From Toxorhynchites rutilus septentrionalis (Eukaryota; Arthropoda; Insecta; Diptera; Culicidae), in assembly GCF_029784135.1 (NCBI RefSeq), contig NC_073746.1, positions 250,179,494 to 250,243,493 on the forward strand: DNA of 64,000 nt. The letters run 5' to 3'. Numbering within the stretch: position 1 is the first letter of the stretch; every line of letters begins with the position of its first letter. Below are positions 54,827-64,000 of the stretch, one piece after another. The translations under genes were made by a program, and so were the position numbers. The notes beneath the pieces are model-generated. The model searched no databases, was not told the origin of the DNA, and saw only the letters and a program-made list of their open reading frames with translations.

Positions 54827-55675
54827 CAGGGTGGGCCATTTAAAGTGGAAGCATCTGGCAACCCCATAACTTTTGACAGAGATGTCAGATTAACAAATGT
54901 CATACCGCGTTGGCAAACAACGCGCTGGAATTGTTCAGCTGTACATTCAAAATAACTTCTCAATTGTGTTAACTAAACGTGCGTGGAAAAATAAAAATAA
55001 AGTTAAAAAATCGCCTGGAGACAACACTATACGTCGATTATATGCCAAATTTATATCGTCTGGTAGTGTTGGTAATGCCAGTTTCGACGAGAATATTGAT
55101 GCCGTTCGAGCCAGTGTTGCAGAGACTCCATCGACATCAGGTCGCCATCGTTCGCAAGAGTTAGGCATCTTTTTATTGCCATTTGTTCGTGAAAATGAAT
55201 TGGACAATTACTGGTTCCAACAGGACGGCGCTACATGCCATACAGCGGCTGCCACGACCAAATTATTGCGCGAAATGTTCCCCGGAAGATTAATATCGAA
55301 AAACGGCGATTATGACCGGCCACCGAGATCACCTGATTTGACGCCTCCTGACTTTTTTTTATGGGGATATTTAAAATCCAAGGTATACACTGGTAAACCA
55401 AGACAATATCCGACTGCGCTGAAAGACAATATCCGACAAGAAATTGCTGCCATATCGGCCGAAACATTGGGCAAAGTGATGGAAAATGCCGAAAAACGGG
55501 CACATTTTGCGGTCAAGGCCAGAGGCGGTCATTTACGAGATATCATAATCAAAAAGTAGTTAGAACAAATCTCCTTGGACCAAAATAAATGAATTTCAAA
55601 AAAAAAATTTAAAATTCCACTTCTTTACTTTGCTATTGCAAAAACAAATCCTTCCACTTTAAATGGCCCACCCTG
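54827..55675 (+). mobile_element. DD41D mariner-superfamily element, internally deleted
   Basis: The left TIR cagggtgggccatttaaagt (54827) and right TIR ending ...ggcccaccctg (55675) are inverted matches over about 25 bp. TA flanks each end (54825-54826 and 55676-55677). The element sits just past the end of the Tc1 coding region. At 849 bp it is short for the family, owing to loss of the middle of its transposase. Confidence 0.9.
54897..55559 (+). pseudogene. DD41D transposase with internal deletion, 220 aa
   Basis: An open frame that lacks the first catalytic region. Residues 1-95 carry the N-terminal DNA-binding part (NTIRRLYAKFISSGSVGN). Sequence then jumps from RHRSQELG to FLLPFVRENEL. 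The second Asp is in YWFQQDGATCHT; the third is in TPPDFFLWG, with 41 residues between them, the rosa-type DD41D spacing. The first Asp and about 100 residues around it are gone, so it is inactive despite its open frame. Confidence 0.85.
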
Positions 55676-55699
55676 TACTAGAAGATTGATTTTTGTTAT

Positions 55700-56261
55700 C
55701 TGTTAACAATTCTGAACTGATTTCAATTTTCTTTTTAAGAAAAACTTGAACTGAACTAGTCCTAATTTTGTTTAAAGTCAAGATAGCGATATAGTGTACT
55801 CGACAAAGTTTGAGACATTATTAAAATATGAACTTTTGTCCAAGACATCAACTTTCTATGTTTTATAGCTTCCGGAATATATCGCATTTTTGTTTGGAGA
55901 CTCCTGAAAAAGTAATGTTTTACTCGTAACATTTTTGTATGTAAATTGTCGCGTTTGACATGTTTCTAATTTTTGTATTTTTTTTAAATTTTAAGTTTTT
56001 TTCTTTTTTTTTAAAAAAAATCATAACTCAAAAACTATAAGACCTACAACATATTGCTTAGAGAATGAAATGTAGGAAATTATTTATGTTTTCATAAAAA
56101 AAATGCTAACAAATTTTTAAAACAAAATTTCATGAAAAAAAATATTGTAGTATTTTTTATGAAAATTAAAACCATTTCCTACATTTTATCATTTGACCAG
56201 AGTTTTGCAGACATCTTAGTTTTTGTGTTATTATTTTTTTGTTGTAAAAAATAGAGAAAAA
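55700..56261. other. AT-rich, nothing recognised
   Basis: Probably the 3' remainder of the Tc1 element to about 55800, then long A and T runs. No gene. Confidence 0.45.
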
Positions 56262-56990
56262 AGATTGTAACGGGTTGTGCCTAGGACACGACCGCATTTT
56301 CGACGTAGAACTACGGGATTTTATTATTCAATCCACTTGTTTGTCACTTTGAATATTCTTCTAGAATGCATCGAAATTTTTTAAATAACTTTCTAGAAGA
56401 ATATTTTAGTGGTGTGATTAGAGTCGTAGTTGCATAGAATCAGCTGAAGATGGGTAAGTCATGATCCATTCTTTCCTTCGCGAGAACAATACGACGAGCA
56501 CGAAAATAATAAGCAAGCATGAGTTATTTTTATTTTTAATGTTATAGCTTTAACAGTTATCGTGGTGATCTTTTTCCAGTTGACATATACACACTCACAG
56601 TCGATTATATGTTTGTTCTATCACCACCATCAGCACCATCATGCTTCGTTTCCCGATTTTGAGAAGCAACAAAACAATAATGGATTTTCAGGTAGAACAA
56701 ACACACAATTATACAATACAAACATACAATTTGATAATGTATTGTAATAGATACGTAGTAATATTTCCTCCTTCAGTTTTTACATAATTTTACACCGTTT
56801 AGAGATTAGCCAATTGTAATGTATAGCATATCAATCAAATCTTAGAAAATTTCCGATTCGATTGGTATGCATATCTTCAGAGTTCGTTGGTAGTGAAACT
56901 AGTTATGAACATTAACTTTATTTCATAAAAACGTGACCTGTTTTTTCTGATTTGGCACCCGTCCTGAGACGTGAGCCTCCATGGCGAAGG
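56262..56990 (+). repeat. Single-arm copy of the 10914/24905 foldback family
   Basis: 56266-56400 matches the outer arm (ctaggacacgaccgcat...) and 56800-56960 matches the inner arm (gtatagcatatcaa..., acgtgacctgttttttctga). The middle, 56400-56790, is not shared with the other arms. Confidence 0.75.
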
Positions 56991-59061
56991 AGATTAGAAC
57001 AACGGATCCTAAACAAGCGCGCCGCAATTGGAAGGCTGATAGCGTACAAATGAGGCAGCAAATCGGCGAAATTATGTCGCCAAGATACTGTGATCGTTCG
57101 GCCTACTGAACTTCGCCAGTTGGGAGGAAACTAAAATCATAAAAATTGTTAATGAGGTGGTCTTCATTTGCGAGACTGCTGACGTGAGCACATCTTCCCC
57201 TCATATGCATCTTTTAGTTAGCGGCCACAGAATGCAATCAGATTGGAACGCGGAATAAAAACAGAACATATACGAACATACGTTCGATGGCTCATCAATT
57301 TTTGTCCGAATCGACAGCAAAAAAAACTTGAACTTGAGCAATAATTTAAACTGAGTGTGTGATTCAGACTGCAGCGTCAGGAACCGCCAAATTACCAATT
57401 AGAGCGAAAATAGAAGCTCCAGTGAAGCATCACACCGCACTGAGTCGACACATGACATGCGTGAGTGTATTTCCGGGGTATTTCTAACGCCAGGCTTGAT
57501 TTGACATTGAGCAAGAATACAGACGGTGCCAAGTCATTATTCAGTTACACCTCGTTCGCGGTTGGATGGGTACTCAAAGTACGTTTGATTGGCTAGTTCT
57601 ATCGATTGTAGTTTGGCAGTCGTTCGAGAAATGATGTTGCTTTAACGTGAAAGAGTTATTATACTTTTAATTCCAGTCTCAAAGCACTTAACAATACGGA
57701 AGTCAACCTTGAGCTGAAAATAAAATTTGACTCGGGCCATGCCCATCTTGTTATTGACTTGTCTTCTGTTTAGTGCAAAATATTAATATAGTAATATAGT
57801 ATATAGTAATGCACTGCCGTCCAAACATTTTCTGATCGGTTATACGAACCTGCAGCTCCCTACGATGTCATAATCTCGAAATTCCACAGCGAAAGCGAAA
57901 GTGAGCTATGAGGTAATCTTTTACATCTTCCTGAGCGCCCAGGTCCCAGCTGCCCATTCCAAATATGTGGGCCTCGAATGGCATGTTGACGAACGGTGTG
58001 CGTCGTGACATACAGACCGGTTTTCTTCCCCAAAAATGATCGGCAGATCAGTCAAAAAAAAAAATACGGCGCGTTATTGCTTTTCTTGTCAACCATCTGA
58101 AGCGGAGGCCGCTGTTTCATAACGGTGCGAGGTGTGTTTGTTTTTGTTATTTGGTTGAACACTGACAGTCAAGATGTTATTACTCTTCCGGGAACATCAT
58201 GATTTATGTCAAACATGTTGGTTAAGCTTAGGGCACATCATAAAGGTCAAACGCGCAGTACGTAACCGTTGACAAACATTTTGGTGGCTTATGCTCACTG
58301 TCCGATGGTTGTTAAACGAGACGAAAATGGCTATAAAACAATTCTCAATGCTGCAAATTCATGCTGCTCAGCAATTATGAAAATTAATTTCTCATTGGCA
58401 TAATAAAACGTATTACGTCCTCAAAACATCTCGGAAGTCTCTTCTCCCGAAGCCATTGCAAATGGCGATCCCAACGAATCATGAATAGGCGTCAGACAAA
58501 TAAAATAATTAAATTAGACTAACATAAAAACTAACGATACTAAAATTTTCCAAAATTTTCCGAATAAGAACAATTACCTACAGCCAAAAGGGACATATAA
58601 ATTTAAAATGGTTGTGTATTTCCAAACAATCGAGCTTGGTTGAAAGATCACATTCACACAAATCCAAATCCATTCGCCGTTAATGGGGGTGACCGGTTGC
58701 CCGAATGCAACCGAATCCAATCGGCTTGATTGAATGAAAAATTACGCCTGTGTTCCGCGACGAAATCAATGGCAGAAAATGGCTCTTTACAGTGTTATGT
58801 TGTTGCACATGGGCATCTATCGCATGAAAGCATGAATGAGTAGAAGGTAGAGCGAGGGACCAACTGTCAACTACCACGAGTGTTGCGATTTTGCGATGGA
58901 AAGATTGAAGTTTTTCGATTTAAAATATTAATTGCTGCTGTCTATTGAGGGCCTTCGACCTTTCGAGTCAACGAAGTCAACGAATGACATTGAATTATTA
59001 ATCTTTTAACGGCCAGCTGTTCGCAAAATCGAACAACAACTTTGATAACCTTTCATTACCA
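56991..59061. other. Intergenic, nothing recognised
   Basis: Open frames are short and without motifs (57201-57398 and 58680-58877, both minus). No repeat shared with the rest of the window was noticed. Confidence 0.5.
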
Positions 59062-59330
59062 TACAGCCATTCCATGCCAAACCGATGTATAAGTTCTCAG
59101 ATTATCGTTATTTTTTCATTAGGGTGCCCATTCCCATTTTAGGGTGGTCCGAAAAACAATTTGTTTCCTTTTTTTCCAAAAATATTATTTTCAAAAATTC
59201 ATAACTTTGAAAAATAATAACGCAAAATGTAAAAAATACCTTTCGATTTTTGGACATTTTACGTAAAAACCGTAGCTTTCCAGAAAAGATATAATAAAAT
59301 ATATCATTAACCATGTAAACTATAAAAAAT
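59062..59330. repeat. Dispersed repeat G, copy 2
   Basis: Matches 9852-10110 (cagccattccatgccaaacc at the start, then cattagggtgcccattcc). No coding capacity. Confidence 0.75.
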
Positions 59331-61035
59331 AATAACACAATCAATAAATACGAAAATAAAATCCAATTTTACCGCAAGTCTGATATTTTTTCATGGACTT
59401 ACTCATTAGCATATACTCGCGAGTAAATACCCACTTCATTGACGGCCGCCACGATTAGAAGTTTGTCTCCACCACATTCTCCGAGATAATTGAAATATTT
59501 ATCTATTCGAGCGGTTTGTATTCAAGTGAACGTTTCGTTGTAGTATTCAAATTGTTCTCACTGAAACAAATGAATCCGGTGAGATAAAAGATTGTGCTGT
59601 AGGCCAGCAGGAGCAATCAGTTGATATAGTGGTAAGCGTGACTGCTATACCCTAAAATTCGAAACAATACTATTGCTATAACCCTTGGCTTTTTCTCAGA
59701 CGGTTCTTGTTTCCGAAACAGACCCGCTGTCGTCGCCTTCCCGTTGCCATCGATTAAATGAGTGATTCAACTGCTGATATCCAGTTTCGCTAACGTGTAT
59801 TTGCATCGTCAATATTACACGAATAAGGCTGGTATTTGGCTTGGCTGATATTTCCGATAGCATGCATCTTCTATTGCCACTTTATTGGAAGATGCTCCGG
59901 GACAAACCATTTTGGTTAAATGAAACGGATGAAGTCTTCAGTTGAATAGCTGTGAGGGTCCTTTTGCATGCGACATGACACACTTTGACGATGATAATGA
60001 ACACAATCCATTCCAGCAGATTCAATCTCAAAATAAAACTTCAGCTGTCCAAAGAAATGAACCAAACATAAAAAGAAGAATCAATGTTTCAACATGCGTA
60101 GGGAATATAGCGATTTCACTTCATCCCGATAGATTGAAATAAATCATTCGTAAATGATTAGAAGGGAACAAGTAAAACATAGTTTAAATTTTTTTAGTTT
60201 CGAAAATGACAAGTTCTGTTCCATACTAAACCAGAGAAGATATAACGCGAATCAGTCACACTTAAATCGATCACTCAGAATGCAAACGCATGGAACAAAC
60301 ACTCAATATATGACCGGATACTATGGAGTGAAGAAAAATTGCAATTGAGGCTCCGCCCGTTGGTAACTTATTGGAACAATCAGAGGGTAAAACCAGAGCA
60401 TTTGCAATTTAATTACATTCATGATTCTGCAGTCATCCATCTAACAACCAGTTTGCGGCGGCGGCGAGAGCGTCCAAAAAGGTCTTTCTCAAGGCCGTGA
60501 GTTTAGGTTAAGTTTTCACAATTTGACATTTTCAAGGCTGCCGACGAATAAACTAAAAAAAAAGTTCAAAGTCTCTGTAATTCAAGAATATTTTCTCTCT
60601 CTCTTTTCTATTACATAGTCCTGCCAGCGAGTAGTCAACTTCAAATCGAAGTGCGATTTTGTTTGCATCTTAAAATTCAAGGTGTAACTGAAACTAAAGG
60701 TTACAAAATGTTACATATCGCAACATGGTTTGCGATACGTTATTAAGTGATTTACTGGTCATTCCAAATCGAATTATCAACGACATTGCGATGCTGGCGA
60801 AATAAGAGAATAACACTGGTAATTATGTAATCCCTTGACTAAGGGACGGAAGCTCGTTAATGTTGATGGCGAATCTGATTTTCAATCATTCCAAGATTTT
60901 CAGATAGTTTTTGAGGGATGAATTTTTCGGATGGATTCAGTACTATAACTCTCCTACAAGGCTCGATAATAATGGGTCCAAATTCCGAATTTCAGATCTC
61001 AGATCACAAAGAAAATTCCTTTCTCGAGAGTTTAG

Positions 61036-61037
<2 letters not shown>
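59331..61037. other. Intergenic, nothing recognised
   Basis: No gene, RNA or known repeat recognised. The frames at 59942-60142 and 60154-60348 have no family features. Confidence 0.5.

Positions 61038-61113
<76 letters not shown>
61038..61113. repeat. (TA)n microsatellite
   Basis: A pure alternating TA run of about 76 bp. Any frame through it encodes Tyr-Ile repeats and is not a gene. Confidence 0.98.
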
Positions 61114-61114
<1 letters not shown>

Positions 61115-62877
61115 CGCCACAATCCTTTTTGATGTTAGTTTTTCCACCACTGTAACTGTCAATTCCGTAGATTTATTATTATACGCACACTAGTATACAT
61201 ACCTAAATAATGGAAACACTTTTAGCTATGACTGTGTGTGAGTGAGCAAATCGCACTTGTTTTATGTATGGTATGTATTCAGATATAGAATTAATTATGA
61301 CGCCATTAGGTAAGTCGTTAGCTTACGCTTATCGTTTGTATCATTCAAAATAACTGTGAGCAGAGTCAATTAAAGTTTATTGCATAGGCACATTTCCCAA
61401 TTTTCAAAAACCATGACGAAGGGAACGATTTAAACGGAGAAGGTCTGTTGAGCTGTTATGCGCGGTAAAACCGTTATTTTGAATGATGTAAAGTTTTCAC
61501 TCTGCGCGATAGTGCGTAGGATTGAAAGAAGCACAGATGCTGTTGCCAATTATATCCAGTTGGGTGATCGAACGCTACAAAGAAGCATCCTGGACGACGT
61601 CCGTACATAACAAATATCGACAAACGACAGATCAAGGGCCTCGCTGTTAAGTTCAAGCTTTCGATAGCAAACATAAAAACTGAAATGATCATTCCAGTAA
61701 CCAGTCGTCGATGCGACAAATTCTACGCTCCGACGACGCGAATCTTTCCGTATCTGAATCGCGAAGTCCACGGAGGTTCGTGGAGCGTGGCCCACGGCAC
61801 GGCTGAATTCCTCCGCAAAGTAATATTCAACTGAGGATAGTCAGGGGACTCTGAATAAATTCGACTCCGTATTTGATTGGAAATGAGTTTTGGCTTCTTC
61901 CAGTAGTTTCTCCGTCAACATGACTGAACAGCCATTCGGGTGTTTAGTTGCTATCTCGATCTACGAATTGACTATCTCATTTCATTCTTCATTGCATATT
62001 GAAGTGACTCCCCCCAAATTGAATTCGTTTCTCTCTCTCATGTATTCATTTATGAGTTCAACGTGGTTTGACATATACTACAGGTGAGCTAGATTTTTTG
62101 TATCGTACACGAAAATTGCTCATACATATAAAAAAGCGTTCAGCGTTGAGTTCAGAAACACTGACAAGTTTGTGAGTTTTGTTGATATAAACCGGTGTTT
62201 CTGTGTTTTTTTCACAAAATTGAACTCGGAGACAAAGCAAACTAAAATTTTGTTTAGAACTCCTCCTAAACTGCACGCTATTTACTAATACTAACCTCTA
62301 TAGTATACCTGGTAACTGTCTAAGTTCGTTGGTTCAAGTTCACGGTGGGTAAACAATAAACTGTCCATTAATGGTGTAACACCTTTTTTGCATTAGAAAT
62401 CAAGTTTTCGTTTCACTCTATATGGACGTTAAAAACAGATTGTGTACTCGGATAACGAGATTCGTGTCAGGGGGATTAGTAGTATGGATTAAAGTCAGGT
62501 TGAATGAAGAGGCAGATTTATATTCATTAGTCACGTCAATTAGAATACCCATTTGTTAGAATAGTTCATCAGTCATCCTCGCTCTTAACATTCGTCAATT
62601 CATTTTCTAGTCAATTCAATCATGTTGACGGCGAATGCCGAAGTAGTCCTAGTTGAAGCAAAGCTACTGAGAGGAGAGGCGATTTTCATTTTTCATCTTC
62701 GAAGATTTCGGACCCTGCTACCGAGAAAAGATAAACGGAAGAAAAAACCTACAAGAGAATCTCACTACTTCGGAGCAGGGACAGTAAAGATTGGGGTAAT
62801 CATCAGTGACGCTGGAAAAACTCCAGTATGATTCCGAAACAGATTCTTCATATTCTGCATAGTACTTTTATAAAGAC
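61114..62877. other. Intergenic with a candidate promoter
   Basis: No gene recognised. The minus-strand frames at 61474-61795 and the plus frame at 62622-62831 have no recognised motifs. A possible TATA promoter lies at 62127. Confidence 0.45.
62127..62160 (+). promoter_or_regulatory. Candidate TATA-initiator promoter
   Basis: TATAAAA at 62127 is followed 27 bp later by ttcagaaac (TCAG initiator, A at 62154). No ORF with recognisable content follows, so this is a signal-only call. Confidence 0.25.
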
Positions 62878-63835
62878 ACTAGCAGACCCGGCATACTTCG
62901 TCCCGCCCAAAATGTGTGATTTGTTATCAATACCTTCAAACATCCACGTTTTCTTACTATGAGCAAGTTCATGGGTCCAATCGCAGAACTGTTCATTGAT
63001 TGATCTTCTAATTGACCCCGTTGAATTTACCTTTTACTATAAAATTCCTAGTATTTCTAACAAAACTGTTTCATTTCTATGGCAGACCTCCCCCCTCCCC
63101 TTTTCAGAAAGGTAGGAGGAGTGTTGAATCACCTTAGAAATTTTTCCTGCTCCCTAAAACCTCCACATGCCAAATGAGGCTGTGTGCAGAAGTATGTTTC
63201 ATTTGTATGGCAGTACCAGAGCGCCACAACCCCCCCCCCCCCCTTAGAGAGAAGGGAGGAGTGTCTAACCACCATAGAAACATTTATTGCACTCTCAAAC
63301 CTTCAGATGCCTAATTTCGTTTCCATTTCATTTGCTTGGATAATTCTCGAGTAATACAAAAATTTGTGTTTCATTTGTATGGCAGCCCCTTCTTAGAGAG
63401 GGGGCGGAGAGTCTAACCACCATAGAAACATTTATTGCACCCTTAAACCTTCAGATGCCTAATTTGGTTTCATTTGATTGAATAATTCTCGAGTAATGCA
63501 GAAATTTGTGTTTCGTTTGCTTGGCAGACCCCCCCCCCCTCTTATAGAGGGTGGTGGAGAGTCTAACAACCATAGAAAAATTTATTGCACCCTTAAACCT
63601 TCAGATGGCTAATTTGGTTTCATTTGATTGAAAAATTCTCGAGTAATGCAGAAATTTGTGTTTCGTTTGCTTGGCAGCCCCCCCCCCCCCCCTTAGAGAG
63701 GGGGGCGGAGAGTCTAACAACCATAGAAAAATTTATTGCACCCTTAAACCTTCAGATGGCTAATTTGGTTTCATTTACTTGATTAATTCTCGTGTAATGC
63801 AGAAATTTGTGTTTCGTTTTAGCAAAGCTTTTTAG
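62878..63835 (+). repeat. Tandem C-tract repeat element, five units
   Basis: A unique head (ctagcagacccggcatac, then ttcgtcccgcccaaaatg) precedes five units starting at about 63069, 63197, 63369, 63511 and 63661; the last three are 142-151 bp. Each has tttcrtttg, then tggcag, a C tract, ttagagag or cttatagag, a G-rich run, ccatagaaa, aaaccttcagatg and cgagtaatgcagaaatttgtg. The same head and units occur on the other strand at 30260-30665. Confidence 0.9.
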
Positions 63836-64000
63836 TAATATATTGTTTATATCATACTGATATATATCTCTTGATATGGCTAATTAAAAAATATTACATC
63901 AAACTAATTCAGTCGTTTGATAACCATTTGCATTGATATATTTGAATCTATTTGAAGCATGCAAACGTTTCGAAACATTCAAAAAAAACTCAACCCTGTG
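63836..64000. other. Right edge, nothing recognised
   Basis: AT-rich sequence; no element recognised. Confidence 0.5.

Noticed and set aside
60911..61193. Frames with Tyr-Ile repeats
   Set aside because: Produced by the TA microsatellite.

Overview
This 64 kb window looks like insect nuclear DNA, most probably from a culicine mosquito (Aedes type). It is AT-rich, has very few genes, and is packed with degraded transposable elements (TEs) of kinds typical of mosquitoes: a DD37E IS630-Tc1-mariner family, several mariner families, a DD41D element, a Tc1 (DD34E) element, PIF/Harbinger, RNase H-bearing non-LTR retrotransposons, a BEL/Pao gag, a tRNA-derived SINE, and foldback or MITE-like repeats. 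The species is an inference from TE content; no host gene here fixes it. I see no bacterial operon, CRISPR array, rRNA or functional tRNA gene.

Host genes. The one convincing complete host gene is a single-exon minus-strand ORF at 6406-8217. It encodes a 603-residue secreted, mucin-like Ser/Thr-rich protein with a signal peptide, two six-cysteine regions and an Arg-rich tail, and it has a TATA box about 90 bp upstream of the ATG. Just beyond its stop codon, on the same strand, is a second open stretch (5899-6315) that looks like the body of another small secreted protein lacking its first exon. A probable internal coding exon with strong splice sites lies at 37405-37655 (minus). A possible terminal exon near 36507-36575 is in matching phase but has a poor acceptor.

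Layout. 1-1430: foldback-family repeats and a decayed DD41D-like transposase with a 77-bp duplication. 2116-3305: decayed mariner with both terminal inverted repeats (TIRs). 4195-5733: dispersed repeats and a SINE. 5899-8310: the secreted-protein genes. 10914-24905: a long inverted-repeat (foldback-like) element whose left arm is split by a nested stack. In that stack a LINE B 3' end (plus) was invaded by LINE A (minus), which was invaded in turn by a second LINE B copy (minus, 920-codon open RT/RNase H frame) and by a DD37E element with an intact 338-codon transposase. Target-site duplications (TSDs) seen directly support three of these insertions. 22184-23492: mariner-derived element. 25104-26239: dispersed repeat with a perfect-ended foldback insert. 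27723-29016: second DD37E copy with both TIRs. 29770-32000: mariner fragment, tandem C-tract element and a TTAA-flanked MITE. 39264-41515: mariner-derived element split by a third DD37E copy. 42160-45712: mariner tail, an LINE 3' end with a restriction-like endonuclease, and a BEL/Pao gag. 48161-49435: third LINE B 3' end and a PIF/Harbinger relic. 53548-55700: Tc1 element carrying a SINE (12-bp TSD) and a DD41D element. 61038-61113: TA microsatellite. 62878-63835: tandem C-tract repeat array.

The window therefore records TE accumulation around one or two small secreted-protein genes. I found no clear new multi-gene system. The strongest items are the ordered nested-insertion record, the intact DD37E transposase ORF, and the mucin-like gene.
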